Source of the DNA: Streptomyces sclerotialus
GTDB taxonomy: Bacteria > Actinomycetota > Actinomycetes > Streptomycetales > Streptomycetaceae
DNA length: 64,000 nt
Assembly: GCF_040907265.1 (NCBI RefSeq)
Contig: NZ_JBFOHP010000002.1
Coordinates: 2,876,501-2,940,500 of the forward strand
Direction: 5' to 3'
This document shows positions 52,838 through 62,057 of this stretch, piece by piece (position 1 is the stretch's first letter; each line of letters starts with the position of its first letter). The position numbers were made by a program, and so were the translations under genes. The notes under the pieces were generated by a model. The model searched no databases. It was given only the letters and a program-made list of their open reading frames with translations, and was not told the DNA's origin.

Positions 52838-54559
52838 CTAGCGGCCGGCGGGCTCCGTCAGCTGGGTGAGGCGGCGCTGCACGTCGTCGCGGGCGCCGCT
52901 CTTGCCGGGGACCCGGTCGCGCAGGTTCGCCAGCTCGACACCCAGGTCCCGGATGCTGGCGTGGTCGCTGACCTGGTGCCAGCAGTGGTGGGCGCGGTCC
53001 ACCGCGGCCGTGACCTCGGGGTCCGTCTCGCTCTGCCCGCCGGCCAGCCGGACGTGCGCGGAGCGCATCCACAGCCCGCTCGCCCGTACCGGCTCCTCGG
53101 CCAGCCGGGCCAGCTCGGCCTGCACCTCGATCCAGTGCACCGCCTCGGAGGACACCGGCCCGTGACTCCGAAGGGCCGCCTGCTCCCAGGCCGCGGCCAT
53201 CGCGGCGGCCTCCCCGTGCCGCCCGGCGGCGGCCGCGGCGAACACGGCGTGGTGCGGGTCCTCGGCAGGCGCCGCCCCCGGCACCGGGGGTATGGCCGCC
53301 ACCACGGGAATCGGCGGCCGCGCGGGCATCGGGGGCACGGTGGCCGGCCCGTCGGCGTCCGGGGTGGCCGAACCGCTGGCCTCCGGAGCCGGCGAACCAC
53401 TGGCCTCCGGGGTGGCCGAACCGCTGGCCTCCGGGGCGGGCGGGACGTCCGTAGCTGCGGGGGCCAGCTCGTAGTCGGGCTCCGGCTCGGGCGCACGAAC
53501 GGGCGCGGGCGCCGACTCAGGCGCGGGCGGCGCCTCCACCGCCGGTTCGGGCGCGAGGGACGCCTCCACCGCCGGTTCGGGCTCGGGCGCGGGCACGGGT
53601 GCCGCCTCCGCCACCGGCTCGGGCGCAGGTGCGCTTCCGGGCGCGGGTACGGCCGCAGGCGCAGAGGCCTGCTCCGGGGCCGCAACCGGCCCTTCCACGG
53701 GTACGGGAGCGGGCGCGGGCACAGCAGGCGCGTACGCAGCGGGCACAACCGGACCGGACGCGACCGGACCGGAGGCGGGGTCGCATCCGACCGGACCGGA
53801 GGCAGGGTCGAATCCGACCGGACCGGCTCCGACCGGGCCAGGTGCCACAGGCGCAGACGCAGACGCAGCCGGAGGCGCGGCCACCCACGCATCCGCCGTC
53901 CCCTCAGGAACCGGCGGTCCGCCCAGCCACAGCGTCGTCGCGCCGTCCAGCGCGGCGGTGCGCGCCACGTAGCCGTGCAGTTCTTCCGTACCGGGCCGCC
54001 GGGCCGTCGTCCGCAGCGCCTGCGCCAGCGCCTGGGTGTACGCCGGCGCGGGCCGGACCCGCTTGTCGCCGCGCTGGACCGTGCCGTACAGCAGGAACGG
54101 TCCGCCCAGCGACAGCCGCCCCTCGCCCAGCTGCTGCCAGACCTCCGGCGCCGCCGCCAGGTCGGCCAGCACCGTGGTGCTGCCCGGCGGCCGGTGCTGG
54201 AGTTCAGCGGTGAGCCAGTGCCACGGCAGCGCGGTGTACCGGACCGTGCGCGGCGCCGTCCGGGCCAGCGCCAGATGCGGTCTGCCCTGCCGCGAGTCCA
54301 CCTGGAGGTGACCCGCCACGTAGATCAGCAGCGGGCCCTCGACAGCGGCCGCGGTACGGATGTGGGTCAGCACCGTGTTGGGGTCGTCCGGGTTCGCCAG
54401 CTGCACGGCGCTGGCGAACGGCGCACCCACGAGGTGCGCCGGCGGAACGGCGGCCAGCTGCGGCAGCACGGTGGTCGCCGGCAGCGGCCGCCGCACCGGC
54501 GGATCGGCGGCAATCAGCAATGCGTAGCCGTGCGCGGTCGGTGCGGTGCTGGTTGCCAT
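52838..54559 (-). CDS. Caspase-fold-like protein without catalytic Cys, with Pro/Ala-rich linker and helical C-terminal domain
   Basis: A 573-residue protein of unknown function. Residues 1 to about 220 look like a caspase/metacaspase p20-type fold: HGYALLIAADPPVRR at the start, and PLLIYVAGHLQVDSRQGRPH holding the His of the Y-x-x-G-H element. The next strand, where D-x-C-x-S is expected, reads TTVLADLAAAPEVWQQ with no Cys, so it is probably not a peptidase. Residues about 235-430 are a low-complexity Pro/Ala/Glu linker with internal repeats (EASGSATP, DPASGPV). Residues about 435-573 are helical, TPR-like (AAAAGRHGEAAAMAAAWEQA). ATG 54559. No signal peptide or membrane segment. Confidence 0.6.
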   Translation of the reverse strand: MATSTAPTAHGYALLIAADPPVRRPLPATTVLPQLAAVPPAHLVGAPFASAVQLANPDDPNTVLTHIRTAAAVEGPLLIYVAGHLQVDSRQGRPHLALARTAPRTVRYTALPWHWLTAELQHRPPGSTTVLADLAAAPEVWQQLGEGRLSLGGPFLLYGTVQRGDKRVRPAPAYTQALAQALRTTARRPGTEELHGYVARTAALDGATTLWLGGPPVPEGTADAWVAAPPAASASAPVAPGPVGAGPVGFDPASGPVGCDPASGPVASGPVVPAAYAPAVPAPAPVPVEGPVAAPEQASAPAAVPAPGSAPAPEPVAEAAPVPAPEPEPAVEASLAPEPAVEAPPAPESAPAPVRAPEPEPDYELAPAATDVPPAPEASGSATPEASGSPAPEASGSATPDADGPATVPPMPARPPIPVVAAIPPVPGAAPAEDPHHAVFAAAAAGRHGEAAAMAAAWEQAALRSHGPVSSEAVHWIEVQAELARLAEEPVRASGLWMRSAHVRLAGGQSETDPEVTAAVDRAHHCWHQVSDHASIRDLGVELANLRDRVPGKSGARDDVQRRLTQLTEPAGR

Positions 54560-54654
54560 ACGGAGCACGGTAACCGGCCCGCCTCCAGGAGTGCAGGGGA
54601 GAGCGGCGCAAAGGTTCGAAAACCGGCAGCAAGCGACACCGGTACGGCCCCGCC

Positions 54655-55284
54655 TCAGTGGCCCCGCGCGATCCACTCCTCCACGTGCGGCGCCTCGTCC
54701 CCGATGGTGGTGCTGTCGCCGTGCCCGGTCAGCACCCTCGTCTGCGGTGGCAGCGTCAGCAGCCGCTCGCGGATCGATTCGATGATGGTCGGAAAGTCCG
54801 AGAACGATCGCCCGGTCGCCCCTGGCCCGCCCTTGAAGAGCGTGTCCCCGCTGAACACGACCCCGAGGTCCGGCGCGTGGAAACAGACGGCACCGGGCGC
54901 GTGCCCCGGTGTGTGCAGCACGGTGAGGTCCGTGCCGGCGATCGTCAGCACCTGCCCGTGCGCCAGCTCCCGGTCCGGCGCGCCGCTCGGGTAGGTCTGC
55001 TTCCACAACGGCAGGTCGTCGGGGTGGAGGTGGATCGTCGCACCGGTACGGGACGCCAGTGTGGGCGCGGCGTCGATGTGGTCGTTGTGCGCGTGCGTGC
55101 AGAGCACGGCCCGCAGCCGCCGCCCGCCGAGCGCGGCGAGGATCGCGTCCGCGTCGTGCGCGGCGTCGATGACGACTGCTTCCTCGTCATCGCCGATGAT
55201 CCAGACGTTGTTGTCGACGTCCCAGGCGCCGCCGTCGAGGGTGAACGTGCCGGAGGTGACGAGGTGTTCAATACGCGCCGCCAT
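54655..55284 (-). CDS. MBL-fold hydrolase, partner of mycothiol-dependent formaldehyde dehydrogenase (copy 2)
   Basis: A 209-residue paralogue of 21261-21890 with the same zinc residues (THAHNDHIDAAP, HTPGHAPGAVC, SGDTLFKGGPGATGR, LTGHGDST). About 42 residues differ, spread through the protein, except for the first 19 residues, which are identical and border the near-identical dehydrogenase. TGATG coupling to the dehydrogenase is preserved. Likely S-formylmycothiol hydrolase. Confidence 0.88.
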   Translation of the reverse strand: MAARIEHLVTSGTFTLDGGAWDVDNNVWIIGDDEEAVVIDAAHDADAILAALGGRRLRAVLCTHAHNDHIDAAPTLASRTGATIHLHPDDLPLWKQTYPSGAPDRELAHGQVLTIAGTDLTVLHTPGHAPGAVCFHAPDLGVVFSGDTLFKGGPGATGRSFSDFPTIIESIRERLLTLPPQTRVLTGHGDSTTIGDEAPHVEEWIARGH

Positions 55285-56369
55285 CACAGCACCACCACCG
55301 AGCGCAGCACATCACCCTCATGCATCCGGGCAAACGCCTCCTCCACATCCCCGATCCCGATCGTCTCGGTCACGAACGCCCCCAGATCCAGACGCCCCTG
55401 CTGATGCAGATCCACCAGCATCGGGAAGTCCCGGGAGGGCAGACAGTCCCCGTACCAGGAGGACTTCAACGCCCCACCCCGCCCGAAGACGTCCAGCAAC
55501 GGCAGCTCCAGAGTCATGTCGGGGGTCGGCACGCCGACCAGGACGACCGTCCCCGCCAGATCCCGCGCATAAAACGCCTGCTTGTAAGTCTCCGGACGCC
55601 CCACCGCCTCGATCACCACATCCGCCCCGAAGCCACCGGTCAGCTCCCGGATCGCCGCCACCGGGTCCACCGCCTTGGAGTTCACCGTATGCGTGGCACC
55701 GACCGACTCCGCCTTGGCCAGCTTCCGGTCATCGATATCCACCGCAATGATCCTCGCCGCCCCCGCCAACCGCGCCCCGGCGATCGCCGCATCCCCGACC
55801 CCACCACAGCCGATCACCGCCACCGAGTCACCCCGGCCCACATTGCCGGTATTGATGGCCGCGCCGATGCCCGCCATCACCCCACAGCCCAGCAACCCCG
55901 CCACCGCCGGCGACACCGACGGATCCACCTTCGTGCACTGCCCCGCCGCCACCAGCGTCTTCTCCGCAAACGCCCCGATCCCCAACGCCGGCGACAACTC
56001 CCTCCCATCCACCAGCGTCATCTTCTGCCCGGCATTGTGCGTGGCGAAGCAGTACTGCGGACGCCCCCGCAAACACGCCCGGCACTGCCCACACACCGCC
56101 CGCCAGTTCAAAATCACGAAATCCCCGACCGCGACCTCGGCGACACCCTCCCCCACCGACTCCACCACCCCCGCCGCCTCATGCCCCAGCAGAAACGGAA
56201 ACTCCTCACTGATCCCGCCCTGCTTGTAATGCAGATCCGTATGACACACCCCGCACGCCTGCACCCGGACCACAGCCTCCCCCGGACCCGGATCCGGCAC
56301 CACGATCGTCTCCACCCGCACCGGCTCATTCTTCCCCGCTGCGATGACTCCGCGTACTTCCTGCGCCAT
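55284..56369 (-). CDS. mscR: S-(hydroxymethyl)mycothiol dehydrogenase (copy 2)
   Basis: A 361-residue enzyme differing from the copy at 21890 in four residues only (Ala to Val in VAEVAVGDF, Thr to Lys and Glu to Ala in [11 protein letters not shown], Lys to Glu in [10 protein letters not shown]). All zinc and NAD residues are intact, so both copies should be active. The DNA is identical over stretches above 200 bases. Identity ends immediately upstream of the start codon, so the two genes have unrelated promoters. Downstream of gudD in orientation, but separated by 111 bases. Confidence 0.92.
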   Translation of the reverse strand: MAQEVRGVIAAGKNEPVRVETIVVPDPGPGEAVVRVQACGVCHTDLHYKQGGISEEFPFLLGHEAAGVVESVGEGVAEVAVGDFVILNWRAVCGQCRACLRGRPQYCFATHNAGQKMTLVDGRELSPALGIGAFAEKTLVAAGQCTKVDPSVSPAVAGLLGCGVMAGIGAAINTGNVGRGDSVAVIGCGGVGDAAIAGARLAGAARIIAVDIDDRKLAKAESVGATHTVNSKAVDPVAAIRELTGGFGADVVIEAVGRPETYKQAFYARDLAGTVVLVGVPTPDMTLELPLLDVFGRGGALKSSWYGDCLPSRDFPMLVDLHQQGRLDLGAFVTETIGIGDVEEAFARMHEGDVLRSVVVL

Positions 56370-56480
56370 GGAGGCAGCCCCTCTCGATGATCACGTACGG
56401 GACGGACCCATACCGTACGCGTTCCCCGCATTCCCGCCCAGAGGGCGACACCCCGGCGCCCGCCGGCCGGTCATGGGGAG

Positions 56481-57806
56481 TCACCAGCGCGGCACGGCCG
56501 GAGTCGTCCACGTCGGGTCGGCGATCCGCATCGCCGCCGCGTCGTCCCGGTCGCGCCGGCTGCCGTCGTCGTCCAGCCACCGCTGGTGCAGCGCGGCGAG
56601 GCGGTCGTGGTCGAGCTCGACGCCGAGTCCCGGGGTGTCGGTGACCGCGACGGCGCCGTCCTCGAAGGTGAGGCGCTCGGTGAGGACGTCCTCGGTCTGC
56701 CAGGGGTAGTGGCTGTCGCAGGCGTGGTGGAGGTGGGGGACGGTAGCCGCGACCTGCGTCATCGCGGCGAGGCTGATGCCGAGGTGGGTGTTGGAGTGCA
56801 TGGAGACGCCGACGCCGAAGGTGCGGCAGATCGCGGCCAGTTCGCGGGTGTTGCGCAGGCCGCCCCAGTAGTGGTGGTCGGAGAGGACGACCTGGACGGC
56901 GCCGCGGGTGAACGCCTCGGCGATCTCGTCGAAGGTCGTCACGCACATGTTGGTGGCGAGGGGAAGTTCCGTACGGGCCGCGACCTGCGCCATGCGGTCC
57001 GTGCCGCTCGTCGGGTCCTCCAGGTACTCCAGTACGTCCGCCAGCTCGTCGGCGACCGTCAGGGAGGTCTCCACGGACCAGGCCCCGTTGGGGTCCAGGC
57101 GGAGCGGCTTGCCGGGGAACTCCTCGGCCAGCGCACGGACGGCGGCTATCTCCTCCTTCGGCTCGAACACTCCGCCTTTCAGCTTGAAGGAACCGAAGCC
57201 GTAGGTGTCGGCGAGCCGCCGTGCCTGGGCGACGATGCCCGCGGGGTCGACGGCGGCGCCCCAGTCGTCGGCCTCGCCGTGGCCTCCGGGGTGCTCGGCC
57301 CAGCGGTAGAACAGGTAGGCGCTGTAGTCGACGCGGTCCCGGACCTTGCCGCCGAGCAGGGCGTGCACGGGCAGCCCGGCGGCCTTGCCCCAGGCGTCCA
57401 GGCAGGCGACCTCGAAGCCGGACAGCACGGAGAGGCGCAGTTTGTCGGCGGTCTGGACGCCGCGCAGGCCGCCGACGTCCACCGCGCCGGCGGCGGTCGC
57501 CTCGGGCGAGTCGCCGCAGACCTCAGCGGCCAGTGCGGGCAGCGCGTTCAGGTCCGTGACCGGGCGGCCGGTCAGGGCGTCGGCCAGGGGGCGGGCGAGG
57601 TCGAGGTACTTGGTGTCGCCGTACGTCTCGCCGAGGCCGGTCACGCCGCCCGCGGTGACCACCTCGACGATCAGCCGCGGGGTGTACGGCTGGTGCACGC
57701 CCTGGGTGTTCAGCAGCGGCGGGTCGGCGACCAGGACCGGGGTGAGCCGGACTCCGGCGATGGTGAGGTCAGCGGCGGCCGGGGACGTCGCCGGGCGGCC
57801 GGTCAT
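56481..57806 (-). CDS. gudD: Glucarate dehydratase
   Basis: A 441-residue enolase-superfamily enzyme converting D-glucarate (and L-idarate) to 5-keto-4-deoxyglucarate. The second catalytic Lys motif is GFGSFKLKGGVFEPKEEI (about residues 205-222; K-x-K). Metal ligands follow as RLDPNGAWSVETS, EYLEDPTSGTDRMA and TNMCVTTFDEI, and the His base is in VSMHSNTHLGISLAAM. Overlaps kdgD by ATGA, forming an operon divergent from IclR. No transporter is linked. Confidence 0.92.
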   Translation of the reverse strand: MTGRPATSPAAADLTIAGVRLTPVLVADPPLLNTQGVHQPYTPRLIVEVVTAGGVTGLGETYGDTKYLDLARPLADALTGRPVTDLNALPALAAEVCGDSPEATAAGAVDVGGLRGVQTADKLRLSVLSGFEVACLDAWGKAAGLPVHALLGGKVRDRVDYSAYLFYRWAEHPGGHGEADDWGAAVDPAGIVAQARRLADTYGFGSFKLKGGVFEPKEEIAAVRALAEEFPGKPLRLDPNGAWSVETSLTVADELADVLEYLEDPTSGTDRMAQVAARTELPLATNMCVTTFDEIAEAFTRGAVQVVLSDHHYWGGLRNTRELAAICRTFGVGVSMHSNTHLGISLAAMTQVAATVPHLHHACDSHYPWQTEDVLTERLTFEDGAVAVTDTPGLGVELDHDRLAALHQRWLDDDGSRRDRDDAAAMRIADPTWTTPAVPRW

Positions 57807-58741
57807 CGGGTGGCTCCTACCAGGTCGAGGCCGCGCTCCAGGAGCGCCGTGAGGGCGGTGAGGTCGGCGGCCGAGGGGTCCGTGAGCGGGGCGCGTACGG
57901 GGCCGACGGGCAGGCCGCGCAGCCGGGCCGCCGCCTTGACGAGCGACACGGCGTACCCGGGCACCCGGTCGCGCAGCTCTACAAAGGGGATGTAGAAACC
58001 GGTCAGCAGCTTCTCGACGGCGGCGTCGTCCCGCTCGCCGAGCGCCGCGAAGAAGGCGCCGGCGATCTCGGGCGCGAAGGCGTGCACGGCGGAGGAGTAC
58101 GCGGTGACGCCCAGGCTCGCGTACTGACGGGCCTGGAGTTCGGCGGTGGCGGCGCCGTTGAAGAACAGGAAGCCGTCGGGGGCCGCGAGCTTGGCGCGCT
58201 GGAGCCGGTCCAGGTCGCTGTGGCCGTCCTTGAGGCCGATGACGCCGGGGATCTCCGCGATCCTGCGGACGCTGTCGGCGGTGAAGGCGACGTGGTCGCG
58301 CTGGTACGCGATGATCGGCAGCCCGGTGCGGGAGGCGACCTCGCGCACCTGGGCGACCAGGCCGTCCTGCGGGGCCCTGACGAGGTAGTGCGGCATCAGC
58401 AGCGCGGCGTCGGCCCCGGCGTCCTCGGCGATCCGGGCGAACCGCGCGGCCTGCGCCCAGCCGTATCCCACGCCCGCGACGACCGGCAGCCGCCCGTCCG
58501 CCGCCTCGACGGCGGCCCGGATCACCTGGCCGTACTCCGCCTCGTCCAGGGAGAAGAACTCGCCGGTGCCGCAGGCCGGGAAGAGCGCGCCGGGCGGCCC
58601 GGCGGCGATCCGGCTCGCGAGGTAGTCCCGGTACGCGGCCAGGTCCAGCGCGCCGCCGTCGGTGAAGGAGGTGAGCGGGAAGGACAGCACGCCGCGGGCC
58701 ATGCCCGCGCGCAACCGTTCGGTGACCGGTGAGGCCGTCAT
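57803..58741 (-). CDS. kdgD: 5-dehydro-4-deoxyglucarate dehydratase
   Basis: A 312-residue DapA-family (DHDPS-like) lyase that dehydrates and decarboxylates the GudD product to 2-oxoglutarate semialdehyde. Substrate-site Thr/Gly in LFPACGTGEFFSLDEAEYG; the catalytic Tyr region in LPIIAYQRDHVAFTADS; the Schiff-base Lys in IPGVIGLKDGHSDLDRL (about residue 185). ATG 58741 with GGAG eight bases upstream. First gene of the kdgD-gudD operon; the 5' leader carries an imperfect palindrome at 58752-58765. Confidence 0.92.
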   Translation of the reverse strand: MTASPVTERLRAGMARGVLSFPLTSFTDGGALDLAAYRDYLASRIAAGPPGALFPACGTGEFFSLDEAEYGQVIRAAVEAADGRLPVVAGVGYGWAQAARFARIAEDAGADAALLMPHYLVRAPQDGLVAQVREVASRTGLPIIAYQRDHVAFTADSVRRIAEIPGVIGLKDGHSDLDRLQRAKLAAPDGFLFFNGAATAELQARQYASLGVTAYSSAVHAFAPEIAGAFFAALGERDDAAVEKLLTGFYIPFVELRDRVPGYAVSLVKAAARLRGLPVGPVRAPLTDPSAADLTALTALLERGLDLVGATR

Positions 58742-58751
58742 GAGCCTGTCT

Positions 58752-58765
58752 CCATATGTAGATGG
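58752..58765. promoter_or_regulatory. Imperfect palindrome upstream of kdgD, candidate IclR site
   Basis: CCATATGTAGATGG (arms CCAT/ATGG) lies 11 bases before the kdgD start in an AT-rich patch between the divergent kdgD and iclR genes. Operator role inferred from position. Confidence 0.35.
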
Positions 58766-58892
58766 CGTCCACGGATGAGAATAGAAGCTAGAGACGCGCC
58801 CCACGGCCGTCAATAGGTCCGGCAGCCGGCATACGGTCCGGACCGGCAGCCGGCCTGCGGCCCGGGACAGCCTCCGCGGCTACCATCGGCGC

Positions 58893-59693
58893 ATGTCGGA
58901 GAGGGGCGGCGGGGTCCGCGAAGTGAAGTCGGCGGCCCGCACCGTGGAGCTGCTGGAGGTCCTCGCGTCCCGCGGCGACCGCCCGGCCCGGCTGCGCGAG
59001 CTGGCCGAGGAGCTGGGCGTGCCACGCAGCAGCATGTACGCACTGCTCCAGACCCTCATCGACCGCGGCTGGGTGCGCACCGACACCACCGGCTCGCTGT
59101 ACGGCATCGGCATCCACGCCCTGCTGGCCGGCACCAGCTACCTCGACACCGACCCCCTGGTCCGGGCCGCGCGCCCGTACCTCGACGAGGCGTCCGAGGC
59201 GCTGGGCGAGACCGTCCACCTGGCCCGGCTGGACGGCCCGGACGTGGTCTACCTCGCCACCCGCGAGTCCCGCGCGTACCTGCGGACGATCAGCCGGGTC
59301 GGGCGGCGGCTGCCGGCCCACGCGAGCGCGCTGGGCAAGGCGCTGCTCGCCGAGCGGGCGGCGGACGGGACGCTCCCGCTGCCGGACGGGCCGCTGGCGG
59401 CGCTGACCGAGAACACCCTCACCGACCGCGCGGCGCTCGCGGCCGACCTCACGCGGGTACGGGCGCTCGGCTACGCGACCGAGCGCGAGGAAGGGGTCAC
59501 CGGCATCGCCGGCTTCGGGTTCGCGCTGCGGTACGACTCCCCGGCGACCGACGCGATCAGCGCCTCCGTCCCGGTCGCGCGGCTCACCGAGGAACGCGAG
59601 CGGCGGATCGTCGCGGTCATGACCGATGTCCGCACGAAGATCGAGGCGGCCGCGCCGCACGCACAGGGCGCGGGCGCGCCCGAGTGGCGCTGA
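58893..59693 (+). CDS. IclR-family regulator of glucarate catabolism
   Basis: A 266-residue IclR protein. HTH region SAARTVELLEVLASRGDRPA then ELGVPRSSMYALLQTLIDRG (about residues 12-65). Effector domain with GETVHLARLDGPDVVYLATR, RLPAHASALGKALLAE and GVTGIAGFGFALRY. Divergent from kdgD-gudD with a 151-base shared promoter region, so it very probably controls them, with glucarate or a pathway intermediate as effector. The gap also contains a repeated CCGGCAGCCGGC. Confidence 0.88.
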   Translation: MSERGGGVREVKSAARTVELLEVLASRGDRPARLRELAEELGVPRSSMYALLQTLIDRGWVRTDTTGSLYGIGIHALLAGTSYLDTDPLVRAARPYLDEASEALGETVHLARLDGPDVVYLATRESRAYLRTISRVGRRLPAHASALGKALLAERAADGTLPLPDGPLAALTENTLTDRAALAADLTRVRALGYATEREEGVTGIAGFGFALRYDSPATDAISASVPVARLTEERERRIVAVMTDVRTKIEAAAPHAQGAGAPEWR

Positions 59694-59799
59694 CACCGGC
59701 TCCCCGTCGACTTCACACCGGCACCCACCGGCACCCCGCCACCGGCTCTCTGGCACTCCGTGCCACCCTCGCATGATTTGCCAACCATTTAATCTCCGC

Positions 59800-59811
59800 G
59801 CGTAGATACGC
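59800..59811. promoter_or_regulatory. Small palindrome upstream of the HAD phosphatase
   Basis: GCGTAGATACGC, perfect 12-bp symmetry, in an AT-richer promoter region with a TTGCCA -35-like element at 59779-59784 and TAGATA at 59803-59808. Confidence 0.35.
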
Positions 59812-59873
59812 AGAAGCAACGCCTGCTAGATCTACCGGGGTCCCCTTTCCGCTCCACTCCGCAGGAGAAGTAC

Positions 59874-60650
59874 ATGCGTTTCCGCGCGCGCCTGGGCGCT
59901 TTCGCCGCCGCGGCGGCCGTCGCCGCCACCACCGCGTTCGGCGTCGGCCAGGCCACCGCCGAACACTCCGTCCCGCACTCGGACAAGGAGATACCCAACC
60001 TCACCCAGGTGCAGGACCGGATCAAGGCGTACTACGGCGACACCGTGACCGCCGACGGGCAGCACCACGCCTCCCCGAAGAGCAACTACGCCCGCCAGGT
60101 CCGCGGCATCGAGGCGAAGGCGCAGCGCTACCTGGACAGCGCGGTGCGGCACCACAAGGGGACCGGGAAGCCCGCCGTCGTCCTCGACATGGACGACACC
60201 ACGCTGCTCACCTACAACTTCGAGCTGCAGATCGGGTTCGCCTTCGACGAGAAGGCCCAGGACGCATACCTGAAGAGCCACGACATGGCCCCGGTCTTCG
60301 GCATGGACGCGCTGGTGAACCACGCCCGCGCCAAGGGGTACGAGGTCTTCTTCGTCACCGGCCGCAAGGAGGCCCAGCGCGACTGGAGCGTCCGCAACCT
60401 CAAGAACGTCGGCTACGACGTCCCGCTGGACCGCGGGCACGTCTACCTCAAGGACAAGCAGAACCCGCCGGCCTACCTGCCGTGCGGCGCCGGCTGTTCG
60501 ACCGTCGAGTACAAGTCCGGCACCCGCAAGCACATCGAATCCCAGGGCTACGACATCGTGGCCAACTTCGGCGACCAGTACTCGGACCTGAAGGGCGGCT
60601 ACGCGGACCGCACCTTCAAGCTGCCGAACCCGATGTACTACCTGCCCTGA
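59874..60650 (+). CDS. Secreted HAD-family acid phosphatase
   Basis: A 258-residue class B-like acid phosphatase (HAD superfamily subfamily III). Sec signal peptide with hydrophobic core FAAAAAVAATTAFGVGQATA, cleavage probably after that Ala. HAD motif I is AVVLDMDDTTLLTYN (about residues 103-117), motif II Thr is in VFFVTGRKEAQRDW, and motif III/IV acids are in VANFGDQYSDLKGGYA. Expected to remove phosphate from nucleotides or other esters outside the cell. AGGAG six bases before ATG 59874. A recognisable PHO box was not found. Confidence 0.88.
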   Translation: MRFRARLGAFAAAAAVAATTAFGVGQATAEHSVPHSDKEIPNLTQVQDRIKAYYGDTVTADGQHHASPKSNYARQVRGIEAKAQRYLDSAVRHHKGTGKPAVVLDMDDTTLLTYNFELQIGFAFDEKAQDAYLKSHDMAPVFGMDALVNHARAKGYEVFFVTGRKEAQRDWSVRNLKNVGYDVPLDRGHVYLKDKQNPPAYLPCGAGCSTVEYKSGTRKHIESQGYDIVANFGDQYSDLKGGYADRTFKLPNPMYYLP

Positions 60651-60676
60651 CCTGCGGCGCCCTGTCCTGCGGCGCC

Positions 60677-61603
60677 CTAGGGGCGGCGCTTGGGCAGCGG
60701 CACCCGCATCAGGTCCCGGGCGACGGTCAGTTCGCCCTCGTAACCGGCCTCGCGGGCCTCGCGCTCGAATTCCGCGGGGTCCGCGTACCGCTGCGAGAAG
60801 TGCGTGAGCACCAGGTGCCGGACGCCGGCGTCGCGCGCGACCATGGCCGCCTGGCCCGCCGTCAGGTGGCCGTGCTCCTCCGCCAGCCGCCGGTCTCCGT
60901 CCAGGAACGTGGACTCGATGACGAGCATGTCGCAGCCCGCCGCCAGCTCGTGCGCCCCGGCGCACAGCCGGGTGTCCATCACGAACGCGAACGACTGGCC
61001 AGGGCGTACCTCGCTGACCTCCTCCAGGGTGACCGCACGGCCGTCCTCCCGGACGACCGAGCCCTCCCGGTTCAGCCGGCCCACCGCGGGCCCTGAGATG
61101 CCGTGCTCGGCCAGCCGTTCGGGCAGCATCCGCCGCCCGTCCGGCTCCTGGAGGCGGTAGCCGTAGGACTCGACGGGGTGCGAGAGGCGGCGCGCGGTGA
61201 GCGTCCAGCGGGCCGTGTCGGCGATCGTGCCGCCGTCGCCGGACACCGGCTCCTGCCGCAGCTTCACGGTCTCCCGGTAGGCCGTCGAGTAGCGCAGCCG
61301 CTCGAAGAAGTGTGCTCCGCTCGCGGGGTAGTGGGCGGTGACGGGATGCGGCACCCGGTCGAGGTTGATCCGCTGGATCACCCCGGCCAGGCCCAGGCTG
61401 TGGTCACCGTGGAAGTGCGTGACGCACAGCCGGTTCAGGTCGTGCGCGGCGACCCCGGCGCGCAGCATCTGGCGCTGCGTGCCCTCGCCGGGATCGAAGA
61501 GCAGGCCCTCGCCGTCCCAGCGCAGCAGGTAGCCGTTGTGGTTGCGGTGCCGGGTGGGCACCTGGCTGGCGGTGCCGAGGACGACCAGTTCACGTACGGA
61601 CAA
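60677..61603 (-). CDS. rnz: Ribonuclease Z
   Basis: A 308-residue tRNA 3' processing endonuclease of the metallo-beta-lactamase superfamily. The zinc motif is [20 protein letters not shown] (about residues 59-78), with the other ligands in [18 protein letters not shown] and [13 protein letters not shown] near the C terminus. GEGTQRQM is the substrate-side motif. The start is TTG 61603, giving the usual [20 protein letters not shown] opening; GGAGCGG lies upstream. HIT gene 24 bases upstream on the same strand. Confidence 0.93.
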   Translation of the reverse strand: MSVRELVVLGTASQVPTRHRNHNGYLLRWDGEGLLFDPGEGTQRQMLRAGVAAHDLNRLCVTHFHGDHSLGLAGVIQRINLDRVPHPVTAHYPASGAHFFERLRYSTAYRETVKLRQEPVSGDGGTIADTARWTLTARRLSHPVESYGYRLQEPDGRRMLPERLAEHGISGPAVGRLNREGSVVREDGRAVTLEEVSEVRPGQSFAFVMDTRLCAGAHELAAGCDMLVIESTFLDGDRRLAEEHGHLTAGQAAMVARDAGVRHLVLTHFSQRYADPAEFEREAREAGYEGELTVARDLMRVPLPKRRP

Positions 61604-61627
61604 GGTGCTGATCCGCTCCGGTGGCCG

Positions 61628-61987
61628 TTATCCGGGGGGCCAGTTGAGGCCGCGGCCGCCGAGCACGTGGGCGTGCGCGTGGAAGACGGTCTGGCCGGCG
61701 CCCGTGCCGGTGTTGAAGACGATGCGGAAGCCGGTGCCGTCGACCTTGTCCTCCGCGGCGACCTCGCCCGCCTCGCGCAGCACGTCGGCGGCGACCTGCG
61801 GCTCGGCGGCCGCCAGCGACGCGGCGTCCGGGTGGTGGGACTTGGGGATCACCAGGACGTGGGTGGGCGCCTGGGGGTTGATGTCGCGGAAGGCGACGGT
61901 CGTCTCGGTCTCTCGGACGATCGTGGCGGGCACCTCGCGCGCCACGATCTTGCAGAACAGGCAGTCGGCCTGCGGTTCTCCCGCCAC
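61628..61987 (-). CDS. HIT-family nucleotide hydrolase (HINT type)
   Basis: A 119-residue histidine-triad protein. N-terminal CLFCKIVAREVPATIV, middle DINPQAPTHVLVIPKSHHPD, and the histidine triad TVFHAHAHVLGG near the C terminus. HINT proteins hydrolyse nucleoside phosphoramidates such as AMP-lysine. GTG 61987 has GAGGAG eight bases upstream; the much longer open frame beyond it is an artefact of the low-complexity sequence of the next gene. In many actinobacteria it sits between rsmE and phoH. Confidence 0.9.
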   Translation of the reverse strand: MAGEPQADCLFCKIVAREVPATIVRETETTVAFRDINPQAPTHVLVIPKSHHPDAASLAAAEPQVAADVLREAGEVAAEDKVDGTGFRIVFNTGTGAGQTVFHAHAHVLGGRGLNWPPG

Positions 61988-62057
61988 CGGTGCGCTCCTC
62001 ACGGGTCGTCGGCTCGTACGACCCGCATCGTACCGATCAGGGACCGGCCGGCCGTCA

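Noticed and set aside
59694-59873. PHO box upstream of the secreted phosphatase
   Set aside because: No pair of GTTCACC-like direct repeats could be found.
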